Below, in pieces: positions 30,357 through 41,924 of a stretch of DNA of 64,000 nucleotides. This DNA is from Eutrigla gurnardus (lineage: Eukaryota > Chordata > Actinopteri > Perciformes > Triglidae). The notes beneath the pieces were generated by a model that was not told the DNA's origin, did not search any database, and worked only from the letters and a program-made list of their open reading frames with translations. The translations under genes and the position numbers were made by a program. The stretch spans positions 13,764,585 to 13,828,584 of the forward strand of contig OY741267.1 in assembly GCA_963514095.1 (NCBI GenBank). Direction: 5' to 3'. Within the stretch, counting starts at the first letter, position 1. Every line of letters starts with the position of its first letter.

Positions 30357-32552
30357 TGAGGGGGACTTTCTGACTAAATGCTATGTAACAACCTCACTCT
30401 CACCAAATGCAAAAACGTAGACGTTCAACGTTCTATATCTGAGGTTTGCAGGGATATATATTGCCAACATTCTTCCCGCCAACTGGGCTGGAATAACTGA
30501 TACTTTATTTATTATGTAATCTAGTCGCATCAATCAGTTGTTGGAAAATGCAATGATTTAATATTTATTCAGTTGAAATCTAATTATATTGTACCATGAA
30601 TACATTCATGTGTAGAACTACATGAAGACGCTACCATACTCTTTTTCAGCAAAGACTGAAACTATGACCTTATAAGTGAAAGGTATTGAAACACACATAC
30701 AAGCAAACCTTTCATATATAAAGGTCACACACTTTTATTGTCTCGCTTGGGAGTGTCCTTAACCCTGAAACCTTTATCCAGCACGTTTCCCTGTCAGGAC
30801 TTTGACATTTCTTCTGCATCAAACCTGAATATATTCGTTGATCTAACTTTTTTTTTTTTTTAATCGTGAACCAATTTATAAGGTCACAGCAAGTGCACCA
30901 CATACTGTAGAAACTTTGTGAAACAGAGGCATTAAAAGTCCAACCACCTTTGGTCCGACATGACATTTTGCTCATCATCAAATGGGACTGAAATGCATGA
31001 AATCTTCACAGAGGAGCACAAGCCGGTTTCTCACAGAGGACACGTCCACCGGGAGAGAATCGGGTCATTTGAGAGACGCAGATCAAGGGAGGGAACATTT
31101 CCTGCCACATGGGGTACTTAATCAGGACAGCTTTCTGAGACTGTGATCCGTCTCCTGAGAATGAGGGATGGTGGGGTTTGAATCTTTGATGTCTCTGCCA
31201 ATGGACTAGCCGTGTATTTTCCTTGGTGGTAAATTAACTAATAAGCATGTAATGACACTAGCCCGTGCAGGAAATACGACAGATGTCTTCTTAATTCTTT
31301 ATTTGCTTTAGTTGGATGATTGGAGCTGCAGGCCAAAAACGTGTAGTGTAGTTTCTTATAGGGTGGAGGGTTGTGATCACACCCATGAGTGGAGGCTGGT
31401 TTGCAAAATCCAATGGAAATCCACAAAACCAGTGCAATGCTAATTTCTGTGTTGGCATATAAAAATACAGCATTCCTGCAGCACACTTCTGAGGTTGTGC
31501 TAACTCAGTGTCGCTACCATGCTACCAATGCAATTAGCTACTAAGATTCCTTCAGCACTTAAGTGTAAAATATACCTTACCTGCTGCTTGTGTCCGTCAG
31601 TTCAACCCATTGCTACTCCACAGTCCATAGCTACTCCACAGTCCATATATGGTCACTTCCTTGCACTGCTTTTACCAAGATGGCAATGACCAAAATGCTG
31701 AACTTGGGGCTTCAAAGCTGTAGTCCACAAACCAATGGGTGACTCTACTTCTACATTTCTGTTTTTCAGTTGACTTTAGGCCTCCCCACTGAAGGAAGCT
31801 ATCAAACAGCACACCTCTAACTTTGTACAGAACTAATGCAGTTAGTAAAATCAGTTACACTACAAAATACAAACCACAGTTAATTCATTACACTGTGAAT
31901 ATAATTTCACAGGCATTTTTCCTAGGTTGCCTGAAATCATTAACAATAATGTAAAACCAGTCTTCACACCCCCAAAGTGAAATTGATTAAGTCTCGATGT
32001 CACAGAATGCCTTACTGGTCTTCCTGGGTTCAGATTTAACCATCAGCAATCACTGGGCAGATTTCATGAGATAATGTGATTGATGACTTTACATCAAGGA
32101 AGGCAAGAAAGGTCACGATTTGGATGACTGTTATGCAACTTTGTGCAAAAGAAGCGTGTTGTTCAATTTATGTATTTGTGTGTTAGATATAGTTTTATAG
32201 ACATTGTTCCGAAGTGCGCTTCAGGAGGTGTTCTCCCATGGCGAGAACACCAAGCTAGAACCGCTACTTTGCATATGTCTGCATTAAAAACATTGTTATT
32301 TTATAACTACTCACACCAGGAACACCTGCATGTGCGAGGGGAAGAAGTAAACAGCATATCACCCATCTGTCAGCTCTTTATTTCATCGTCCTCTTGAGCT
32401 TTGGCCTTAAGTGGTGCTCTGGCCAACGTACAGGTGTGAACCTAGTGACAAACACACAAATGGTGCCCAGACTGAGCATATCCCAATAACCTCCTCTACA
32501 GCTCACATGCTTCTGTGTACGAGACAGTTTTTTATTATCTCCATTTTTATTA

Positions 32553-32554
<2 letters not shown>
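30357..32554. other. Mostly unique stretch with a fish repeat fragment
   Basis: No gene supported. An 18-bp unit GCTACTCCACAGTCCATA is repeated in tandem at 31611-31646, immediately before the repeat fragment at 31675-31745. T run at 30848-30861. Confidence 0.4.
31675..31745 (+). repeat. Fragment of a teleost interspersed repeat (CCAAGATGG...CCAATGGGTGAC)
   Basis: CCAAGATGGCAATGACCAAA, AACTTGGGGCTTCAAAG and AGTCCACAAACCAATGGGTG follow in order. The same order in more decayed form occurs at about 54946-55035. I recognise this from fish genomes, where it continues to a TGACTACGTCCACTTCTTAT-like segment, but I cannot name the family. Confidence 0.6.
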
Positions 32555-32623
<69 letters not shown>

Positions 32624-32630
32624 GCGTGTC
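32555..32630. repeat. (TG)n microsatellite
   Basis: About 76 bp, with CG substitutions in the last 12 bp. Confidence 0.95.
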
Positions 32631-34465
32631 CACACTTTCAACAAGGTGAATCTACAGGGTCTTAATTAGAAGTGAAAGGATGCTTTGCTCTATTCCAGCT
32701 CCCCTTTGTTATTCAGTCCAAGAAAACAGGTGGATTTTAAACGTATTCCATAGTTAATTACTGATATCACAGTTTGTGCCGTGTGTGTCTATCTTTTTTT
32801 CTTCCGGCCATGAGACAAAGACCTGAGTATTTAAAAAGCACTCCCTCGCACACACACTCAGTGTTTCATCCATCTCAAAAGACTTTTCTCGTACAATCAA
32901 TATATCGTCGTGCATCTTCCCATCAATAAGTTGACAATAGGCTCAGTCTATTGCTGAGGCAGGAACTGACAACATGACATTTACTTGAACGATGACACCT
33001 TATAGCTCATGTCTCCCTGTGCTATATTGATGGATGAGCCTCATGGTGCCGTCTCCGGCTCTGCGGTTATGGCGTCTCTTCATCTTACGGTCTCATAAGT
33101 CATCAAGCTTTTGAAGGACTCTTGCCGTTGCTCTTGTGCGTCTGTGTAGCTCTTCTGTATTTGCACTCGCTTTTAGCAACATTATTACATCGTTGGCTTT
33201 AACTCTTTCTACACAAACGCACTCTCAATCCTTTCAAAGACTTTCTTCCCCGCGTGGCTCTAATGATCTGCCGACCTGCCACTGCAAACATGAAAGCTGA
33301 CATGAACGCACACCCACATGTTCATACATGCACACATAGCTATGTTCTGTCACTCCGTCCCTCTCCTCGTCTCTGTCTTTTGTTCGCCCTCCCTCGCCCT
33401 TTGTCTCCGTCTTTGTACTCTCTCCTTCACCGTGTCACATTTTCTCGCCGCCGCTCACTCGCTGTCTTTCTTTCCCTCCGCTCTCTGCTGACAGTAAAAC
33501 CATTTCAAGGTCCTCTGGTCTTAAAACACCAGCAGCTGTCACGTCGGCGGCACTGAGGTAGAAAGGATTGGATCTCGTTTACTGCCGAACACAAAACTAA
33601 GGCTTATAGACACATACATTTATGTGTCACAGTCGGATATAGCGGGCTTGCACATGGACCTGCATGCCGTTGATGTACAGATGCATTCGATGCAGACGTG
33701 TTTACTGCCAAAATGCACAAGATGATTCGTCAAGAAATCCATAAATGTGTCCACACAACATATCACTGATCTGTGCTCCACTTGGGAATATAAACGTGGT
33801 TAAAATCAGAAACCCAGACATTGTCCAAATAATTATTCGCAGCTAACATGACCATGATTTGATCATCTTAATCATTTGGAAGCTTTATGTAATGTGTTAT
33901 ATTTTCTGTTTTTACAATGTAATGTCCCAATGTGTTATGTCCCTCTATGTTTGAGGACTGTGGATGGAAATAGCTTCTAGCTAAGTGATGGATTTGCACC
34001 AAGTGTACCAGCGTTTTGTCTGTTCTCTAATCCACCAGAAGTGGGCCATCTACATATCTAACTATGGAATTACTGTCTTGCAAAGAAATAGTGAAAATGG
34101 TGAAAACTATTCAGTGAAGTATGTGATTTGAGTTAATGGGAGTTTCTTTCTACCCACATTAAGTACAAAGAGTTGCTGTATGGTGATTTACTGTAACAGA
34201 TAACGGGTATCCTATTGTAACCAAATTTTACAGTATCGCCCCCCCTACTGGACAATCATTGAAAACTGCAGGCACTTTTAATAAATACATGGCAGGTGAT
34301 TGGAGGAAACATCAAGAAAACATCTTTTCCATTGAGGAAAAGCCTTCAGTCCCTAACTTCAGTTCTGATAAAAGGGATGCTACTGCAGCGTCTTTGCTAA
34401 CTTCATGAGGAGCCGCACGTAGCTGATCACAGGATGCTGACACTGTTCCAGACATTAATGCATTT
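32631..34465. other. Unique non-coding stretch
   Basis: No gene supported. Positions 33350-33490 are pyrimidine-rich (CTC/TCTC). The 100-residue plus-strand frame at 33254-33556 is low-complexity Leu/Ser/Arg from this tract. Confidence 0.4.
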
Positions 34466-34469
34466 TTAA

Positions 34470-35065
34470 AGGAGAAATCCGGTCATTTTTTACCCCATTT
34501 TCATTGTCCCCTGGGTCATCCCGACTTATTAGAAGCAAAAAACCCGACAAAAATTGACGTTGCCTAGCCCGAGATCTGTACCTGCCTGCCAGCCTTCCAG
34601 ACTAGCTCCAATGCTAACCCATAGGGGCAAGTTTTATCTGCTTTTCTGGGCCTCAGAAAATAATTCCAAGACCTATGCAACACAGGTTGGGTCCGTACGA
34701 GACACGACAGCGCTCGTTTAGCTCAAATAGTGTGGTGAAAACAACATAAATATGTGTGTTTTTGCATGGAGTTACTCACCTCAAATCACCCCATAGACAT
34801 TAGCAGTAGATAGCCGAGCGCGCTCGTCCCTCCCAGTCACCGCAGAAATGAAAACGTTTTCCTCGTAGTTTTGATTTTGTATCCATAAAGAAACGATCGA
34901 GCAGTGCAGTCGTCATGTCCATAATAAATCCCTGAAGTTGTTATGTCCATATGTATGACTATGTTACAACATAGCAACGACAGCTAAACAGCAGCCCATA
35001 GCCAAAACAATGCAAGTCACGGAAGTCGGGAGACTGTTTTCAAGTACAGTGACAAACTTCTTTCT
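34470..35065 (+). repeat. Left long terminal inverted repeat of the TTAA element
   Basis: Approximately 600 bp that pairs with the reverse complement of about 36540-37360. Divergence between arms is visible as scattered substitutions and small indels, so the copy is not brand new. The inner boundary is approximate. Confidence 0.8.
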
Positions 35066-35762
35066 ATCGAACAGTGCCGTCATGTCCATATGACAGTGTA
35101 ACTACATAGTTAGATTGCTTAGCCTTTGTGACAGTTGAACCTGCTACAGCGACAAAAAATCTTGCGCAGTCTCAGTAGGCTAGTGGTGTTGATAGCAGTG
35201 GCGGCGCCAGGGGGGAGCTAGGTGGTGCTGTAGCTCCCCCTATAATAGCCATAGCATCCGCCCAGCACCCCCAAGAAATGTCTGTAGTTTTTTTATATTT
35301 ATATTTGAATGTCATGCATGGACGTAATTTAGGGGGGGAGGACACAGGGGACATGTCCCCTGCACTTTTTCAAAAGGCCGTTTTGGTCCGTTGCACTTTT
35401 TACCGTCCAAAAACAATGTTACGCTGTAGTAAACAGAGACGCGTCAAGCACTAGGACCAAGCGGAAAACGTCCGCTCAAGCTGAAGCCTGTTTCCCTTAG
35501 TTTAGACCGCCCACAAGCTCCTCGATTGGCTCTGCCGTTTCTTGTGTGATTGGCCGTCCCCGCTGTCACTCCATCTTGCTTGCACACCGACGGTCTGCTA
35601 GTCTGCGGTCAGGAGTCCTACAGGAGTCCGCTACTGGAAGTTAGTTCACGTCCGCTAGAAGGATGTTAATATCAGAGGTTTCATTTACATTTACGTTTGA
35701 ATCGGTGTCCGTGTGCGTATGTGCGCGCGTGCGTGTGTGTTTGGTAATCAGACGCAGCCAGG

Positions 35763-35813
35763 ATGCCTAAAAAAAGAAAAGTGGACATAAGAGACTTCTT
35801 TAGAAGTCAAAGT
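35763..35813 (+). pseudogene. First exon of a hAT transposase (remnant)
   Basis: ATG opens MPKKRKVDIRDFFRSQS, followed directly by GTAAGT, a consensus splice donor (35814 on). A lysine/arginine-rich start with a (D/S)xFF motif is typical of the N-terminus of hAT transposases and domesticated relatives. PKKRKV resembles a classical nuclear-localisation signal. The BED zinc finger, catalytic and dimerisation regions are missing from this 850-bp copy, so no transposase can be made. Confidence 0.5.
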
Positions 35814-35833
35814 GTAAGTTACTCAAAGAAATG

Positions 35834-35930
35834 CGTTACACCCATCCTGCAACACCTTCACTGGCTCCCAATAAACAGCATATCCACTTCAAGATCCTCC
35901 TCATCATCTACAAAGCTCTCAATAATCTGA
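35834..35930 (+). mobile_element. L2/Rex1-type LINE reverse-transcriptase fragment
   Basis: The + strand encodes VTPILQHLHWLPI, then after a 1-2 base frame change near 35884, FKILLIIYKALNNL. The pattern LHWLP...FKILL-YKALN is a conserved C-terminal part of the reverse-transcriptase ORF in L2/Rex1-like non-LTR retrotransposons of fish. Only about 32 residues survive, out of frame. It sits in what would be the intron after the hAT first exon. Confidence 0.65.
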
Positions 35931-36669
35931 TCAATAAAATGTATTAGTATTATTATTGTTGTTATTATTACTATTGGATTAGAATTGGGTGATAATATTT
36001 TGCTACATGATTTACAACCAGTCAAACCAAAAAAGGGAACAGTAAACTTAAAATTAGCAATAGAAAACTAGAAGAACTACTAGAAAACACAGTGAACTGA
36101 AAGAGTTAGAGTTTTATTAAAAATTCTTGTGTCCCCCCCACCTCTGAAATCAGAATTTTGTCCTTGATGTCATGTATGTTGTATCTATAGCCCTTGTGTT
36201 GAATACTTTTACATATATTGCTTATAGTCGTGGAACGAGTATAGTTAATGCGTGTACGCGTGTGTAGCTATATATACCAAGGGTGGTCCGATGCCACCGC
36301 CATAATGAAATGCCCCGAAATTCAAAGCACCTTCTCTTCAGTGTTGAGCATCCCCATAGCACCTGCAACAGAAAATCTCTGGAGCCGCCACTGGTTGATA
36401 GCACTAGTGGGAGTCACGTGTGCAGACTGCAGTCTCTCATCAGCAGAGTGAGATCAAGCAAGAGTTTCCAAAGCTAGCTGGCTAGTACTTGCCATTGTCG
36501 CTGTTTTTCGACTCCAGGTGTACTCAAAGTGACCCCCTGTCCAAGATTTGTCACTGTACTGGCTTCAAAACAGCTCCAGAGTGAGGATGTCGGGAGACGG
36601 CAGACGGGAACTTGTGGGAGACGGCAGACGGGAACTTGTGCGAGACTTGCTGTTTAGCTGTAAGCAGTC

Positions 36670-37020
36670 GTTGCTATGTTGTAACATAGTCATACATATG
36701 GACATAACAACTTCATGGATTTATTACGGACATGACGACTGCACTGCTCGATCATTTCTTTATGGATACAAAATCTACGAGGATAACGTTTTCGTTTCTG
36801 CGGTGAGTGGGATGGACAAGCGTGCGCTGGCACGTTACTACCTGTAAGCCATTGTTGCTATGTTGTAACATAGTCATACATATGGACATAACAACTTCAT
36901 GGATTTATTACGGACAGGACGACTGCACTGCTCGATCGTTTCTTTATGGATTACAAAATCAAAACTACGAGGAAAACGTTTTCGTTTCTGCGGTGACTGG
37001 AACTGACGAGCGCCGTTCGG
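36670..37020. repeat. Tandem duplication within the right inverted repeat
   Basis: Two copies (36670-36830 and 36854-37020) share GTTGCTATGTTGTAACATAG, GGACATAACAACTTCATGG and CGTTTTCGTTTCTGCGGTGA with a few differences. Just upstream a 24-bp unit containing GAGACGGCAGACGGGAACTT is also doubled (36592-36639). Confidence 0.9.
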
Positions 37021-37364
37021 CTATCTACTGCTAATGTCTACGGGTGATTTGAGGTGAGTAACTCCATGCAAAAACACACATATTTATGTCGTTTCGCCAC
37101 ACTACTTACGAAACGAGCGCCATCGTGTCTCGTACGGACCCAACCTGTGTTGCATAGGTCTTGGAATTATTTTCTGAGGCCCAGAAAAGCAGATAAAACG
37201 TGCCCCAATGGGTTAGCATTGGAGCTATTCTGGAAGGCTGCCAGGCAGGTACAGATCTCGGGCTAGGCAACGTCAATTTTTGTCTGTTTTTTTGCTTCTA
37301 ATAAGTCGGGATGACCCTGGGAACAACGGAAATGGGGTAAAAAATTACCAGATTTCTCCTTTAA

Positions 37365-38730
37365 AGCCTGAAATTATGGATTTTTGTGTGGTCCAACAAC
37401 TCACACAATCTCTGCAATGCAAGAAAATATCAGGCTGAACGGAGGAAGGAACTGGCAGTTCAGTCTGACAGTCAAGTTTCGTGTAAGATTTTTAATTTCA
37501 TGCTGAAGTAACTTGTTGCAGTTTATAGACATTTAACACATTTCAAACAAGTTGGTAATGTCACTGTGGCCTCAAAGTACTTTTGCGTAAAGTACATTTC
37601 GTGCCACGAAATGTGTCATCAAAGTGCATCACGTCTCCGTGTGTTGCATATTAATATATGATAATAAAATGGTAATTAAAATCATTACAATTAATTTTCT
37701 TCACTTTGTGGCTAGAAATTCATTTCATGGCACGGGAAGTGAGACTTGGCGCCCCAAGGTGCGTTTCATGCACATAAGGCATTTTGGATGTGAAATATAA
37801 ATTTTTTTTGTTGTTGGGGAGATTTTGCACATGAAATGAAGCGTGAGACATTTGGTGTTTCATATGAAAGCAATGTAACCCGATCCCCATGTATTCATGA
37901 TTTTGTCATTGTGTGGCTTTTATGGGATCTCAGTTCTCAACCATGTCGTTTTTTTTTTATTAGACTTGGGTCTTTCCCCAGCAAAGGGCTGCCTTACTAT
38001 GAGTGTGAAACTAATCATTCATGCATTGTTGTGGTTTCTCCCGTTGAAACATTGAAACATGTATTTTTTTCTGTGCTCTCCCAGTGCTACATGATCAGCT
38101 TTAGTCCCTTTAGTCACCTTGCCCCATAGCTCGCTGCAATAATTCCATATTTCTGCAGAAGGGAGGCATGTTTGTGCGTTTCAGGTGTAAAGAAATTATT
38201 TGTTAAATAGGTCAACATGTCACAGGAGTCTGTTTACTGATTGGCAGCAGGTATCTGGCCACAATTTGCTGCCAAAAGTTTAACCATCCCCCAAATTTAT
38301 TTCAGCTGCATGTCGCCTCAGAATCAAAATGGCGACAGCTTCCTGAGCTCAGAGCATTTGTTTTGATCCTTACTTGCCTTTCAGATATATCAGAAGAAGT
38401 GATCCTTGGTGGTCTTTAAAACATCTTTAATTATAAAATATTTATTAAAAGACATGTACACTCTTCTCATCAGGGCATCAGACTCTTTGTCACGCCTTTG
38501 TCTTTGTCTAAATGCGGAACACAAAATAATATTTCAACAGGCTTTAAAGTAACAATAATGTAAACCAATCCGAGGAATCATGAAACCCTCAGAGAAAATG
38601 CACCGGGAGTGTGATAATGTAATATAATAATGGAAAAACCTGCATAGGGTGTGAGTGGCGTATGGGTCAAACAGGACTTTTAGCCAGGAGACAGCTGTTG
38701 CAGATTTAGTCTAAAGTTTCTTTGTGATGT
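37365..38730. other. Unique non-coding stretch
   Basis: No gene or named repeat seen. The open frame at 37836-38129 has no recognisable domain. Confidence 0.4.
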
Positions 38731-39062
38731 TTGTGTAATTTTTTTGATACTTATTGTTAGATTACGTTTTACTAAGTTTACGTGTTATTTTAAGCCCATT
38801 TTTCCGAAACCTACCTTGTTGCCTAAACCTAAGCAAGTGTTTAATTTTGAATTCACAATGTAGACCATGTGTTTGCTGCGATTTTTAGAGAGTCATAATT
38901 TGACACGTTACTCAAGTGATGCCCAGGGGTCTGACGCAACAAGCAGCTTGGGATGGGAATGTGTTGGTTGTTACAATGACTGGCCAGACTAGCGGTCCTG
39001 CAGCCAGGAACTGAACCAGGTCTCTGTAGTTTTGGGCTCCGTCGACACTACTGCAGTTGTAC
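38731..39062 (-). mobile_element. Degenerate repeat with tRNA-like head
   Basis: On the minus strand, GAGACCTGGTTCAGTTCCTGG (about 39016-39036) resembles a tRNA B box (GGTTCGANTCC). Downstream is CTTAGGTTTAGGCAACAA near 38818-38835. The combination of a tRNA-like head and a TTAGGTTTAGGCAACAA motif matches a repeat seen widely in fish. A related piece in the opposite orientation is at about 48240-48285. Limits are approximate. Confidence 0.45.
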
Positions 39063-39115
39063 AAACCCTATATTTGCGGGTTTGAGTGTCCTTGTTACAC
39101 ACAAAACTAAAATGA

Positions 39116-39351
39116 CCAGGGACGGCTGTGGCTCAGAGGTAGAGCGAGTCCTCCAATCGGAAGATTGGCATTTCTTGAACCCCCAATTGCCCCTGATGCT
39201 GCGTGTGTGAATGTGTATGAATGAGTTCGCTCCTGATGTACAGGCGGCTCCTCTGCCATCATGAATGTGTGAAAGAACGCGTAAAAGAGACTGAATGTAG
39301 TGTAAAGTTAGCTAGAAAGGCGCTATATAAACGCAGGTCCATTTACCATTC
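39116..39351 (+). mobile_element. tRNA-derived SINE with L2-type tail, internally deleted
   Basis: The A box lies in GCTGTGGCTCAGAGGTAGAGC (about 39124-39144), matching a tRNA promoter head. The body has TTGAACCCCCAATTGC, GTGTGTGAATGTGTATGAATG and CGCTCCTGATGTACAGG, and the tail is CTAGAAAGGCGCTATATAAA followed by CAGGTCCATTTACCATT. This is the order of a very common teleost SINE. The B box is damaged: the expected GGTTCGATTCC after the GGAAGATTGGC segment is fused straight into the GAACCCCCAATTGC part, so a few dozen bases are missing. AAAATGA at 39109-39115 and 39352-39358 may be the target duplication. Polymerase III activity is unlikely without the B box. Confidence 0.85.
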
Positions 39352-39358
39352 AAAATGA

Positions 39359-41924
39359 ATCCATTACACACTTGAAATTCACTTTTGGGCTCTCTTGTTT
39401 GGGCTTATTATGACTATCAGGTTTTTACATTCATCATAACCAAAATGGCCCTGAGATCATAATGTGATAACATTACAAAATGTAATAAATGATTATCCGC
39501 AGGTATTAAATCATCCGTTGGAACAGCATCTCACACAAACCTGTTGCTTCCTACACACAACTCACAGAGAGGATGCAGCTTTTCTTTTTCTTTTTTTCTT
39601 TTGGCCTTAAGAGGGTGAACATGCTGGAAGTTAACTTTCATTGCTCATCTATATGCAAACTGCCATGAAGTATTCTCACACAATGACTGCCATGCAACCT
39701 GTGGGTACATAATGATAAATGCAGTGTGCGGCCGCCTAAATGAATCATGTCTATAAAAACAGCCCATGTTCATGCCCCCACTCCTCCCCAAAATGCATAA
39801 TCAAGCTAGTTGCGTAAAATATTCACACCTCCTTCATATAGCCTAGAAAGCAAACACTAATTCGCTTGCCTCTGTGGCTCCTTCAAACAAGCCCTTTTTA
39901 AAATCAGAGAAATAACTAAGCAATTCAGAATGTGTTCCTCTCCAAATTTCCTCTGATGAATTCTTAATATCCTCTTCTGTTTATCTCCACGGTTGATGTT
40001 CGTTATTTGTGGCAGACGAATTTTAGCTTGGAGGTGAATTCCAGGCACATCGTGCCACAGAAGCTACACTGTCAGTGAGGATCACTGGATTTTCTGGTAA
40101 AGTTTCCCCCCCGGGACGTCATTACTTTAAACCCTCCTGCAATACATCAATTTCTAATTAACATTTGCATACTAGATCATGGGGGGGTGGCAGGAGTGGA
40201 GGGAGGGTGCTGAGGACTCACACGCATACATTTATGCTAATTAATTGAAATAAAATGAGCCTGGAGCTCGAGATGGGGCGGAGCAATGGAATGCTTCAAC
40301 ACCCGATGGGAGGAGCAGGGTGGGTGCTCGAATGCCGTCAGCGATGCCCGGCGCATCCGAAAACTCTCTGGAGACCTGTGGATGTAGTGTGTAGGGTATG
40401 TTCCTGTGTGGGAGGATATTTGTAGGTGTGAGTGTATGTTTTATGATGTCCCAGATAGCATGTGGGCCAAATCAGGGATATCTCCCGCAGTCATGGCTCA
40501 GTTACAGCAGTAACAACTTTCATATGAACCACATATGGCCGAGCCTGTATTGCAGCATGCTCTGTGCAGGAGAGAAATGATAAGTCCACCTCATTTCACA
40601 GATGAATCCGCAGATGAAATTGTCTTTTTGCTTTTTTGCTAGTCTACCAAACATAACATTTAAATGGTGTCATTTTTTCAGTTTGAATAAAATTAATTGT
40701 TGCTTGTGGGGAATTTGTCTGCTGAATCATGTTTGGCTCATTTCAGTGGCTTTAATACTTGTATGATACTGAACTGTACTTTGAACCTGTTGCCGTGCAA
40801 CAAGGATGACTGACAGCCGCCGCTGGTTGAACCGTGCAGAATGTCTTCCTCGTCTGTTGTACGATAGTACACGTTAGTGGAGGTAAGCAAGTCAGGCAAA
40901 AGCATGTCTGAGATTTCTGCCACTCCAGTCTTTTTATTAAAAGGTTTCTATCAGCTCAATATATCCATGTGCCTTAGAGTAGGTGTATGTGTGTGCTCGT
41001 TTCTGGACTTGTGTGTGATGGTGGGTTATGTGTTTATCTGTGCTCTGGAGATCTGTTCTACAATGGGAGTTAGGACGTGTATTCAGACTTTATAGTTTAA
41101 AGATGTTTGCTCAACTTGTCTAAAAGCAGAATATTTAGCTAATTTTAGGTATTATAGGTGCGCATGTTGGCAGTGGAAGTGACGTTTTGCCCCAGCCATC
41201 CAGACAGTTGAAGAATTCTGACATCATGACAATAAAGGTTTCAGTTTAACGAGTGACCATGTTAACTGGTGACTCCCAGGTGAATGCGTCCGTCGTTGCA
41301 GGTAGTAACTTCGGTAAATGGTATGTGTTTAAAGTTGATTGGAGGCATTTACGAGGACACCTACATGTTCTGTTGGTGATTTTAACAGCTGTCGTCACAG
41401 CGAGCGACCACGGATGCGTTGGGCTGAGGGTCACCAGCTAACACAGTCACTCGTTAAACTGAAACACTGGCGTCATCTGTTGCTGCAAGCTATTAAACAT
41501 GTTGACTGTCACTGGACTGATCAGAAATGCTTGTGTTTGTAGCGCCTTAATAACTCATCATCATTATGACCACAGATTGCGTAGTTGGAAACATCTAGTG
41601 ACGCACACTTGTAATTTCTCGCTGATGTAGCGCTACATGCTATTCTCCAACAAATACATTTATATAGCTTTATAAGTCTTTTGATTGGGTTTCGATCTTT
41701 TGTGGTTTATGCCCTTGCATAGCTTGACACACTATTGCACTCCATTGAACTGCTTGTGCATACTAATGTACGCAATCACAGTTTAAAAACTGTAAAAGGC
41801 CTTTTTACCGATATTAAACCTGTCACGTTTCCTAATTGCATCCAAACTTTGACACGGCACCTCATTGCAATGCACCCAAACCAAACCAAGTGTGAAGTAG
41901 ATATGATGAAAGAGATATGCAAAA

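Larger units (their letters stand above)
35317..36166 (+). mobile_element. Second hAT-family element, nested level 3
   Basis: Starts CATGGACGTAATTT and GGGGGGGAGG, ends ACCTCTGAAATCAGAATTTT then GTCCTTG. The terminal 14 bases pair imperfectly. The 8-bp duplication ATGTCATG is perfect at 35309-35316 and 36167-36174. The arrangement of a GTAATTTAGGGGGG start with GGACATGTCCCC nearby and a GTCCCCCCCACCTCTGAAAT end is familiar from fish hAT elements. At 850 bp it is a deletion derivative that keeps a 5' exon but no catalytic region. It also carries an L2-type LINE fragment. Confidence 0.88.
35196..36393. mobile_element. hAT-family non-autonomous element, nested level 2
   Basis: Starts CAGTGGCGGCGCCAG and ends CTGGAGCCGCCACTG, imperfect inverted termini. 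The 8-bp target duplication GTTGATAG is perfect at 35188-35195 and 36394-36401. An 8-bp duplication with CAGTG/CACTG-type ends is diagnostic of hAT. Removing the inner insertion leaves about 340 bp with no coding capacity, so this is a MITE-like derivative mobilised in trans. Confidence 0.88.
34466..37364. mobile_element. TTAA-flanked transposon with long inverted repeats (Kolobok/T2-like), hosting nested insertions
   Basis: The body is 34470-37360, bounded by TTAA at 34466-34469 and 37361-37364. Both ends read TTAAAGGAGAAATC inward, then TGG or CGG and TTTTTTACCCCATTT. This fits the TTAAAGGRR terminus described for the T2 group of Kolobok elements in frogs. The left arm (34470 to about 35065) is inverted relative to the right arm (about 36540-37360); matches persist throughout, for example CTAGCCCGAGATCTGTACCTGCC, TATGTCCATATGTATGACTATG and AGTACAGTGACAAA. 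The right arm is longer because a roughly 180-bp block is duplicated in tandem (36670-36830 and 36854-37020). No transposase frame remains in the outer element. The centre is occupied by two nested hAT elements. piggyBac elements also use TTAA, but their ends usually start CCC/CCY, so Kolobok-like is preferred. Confidence 0.85.
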
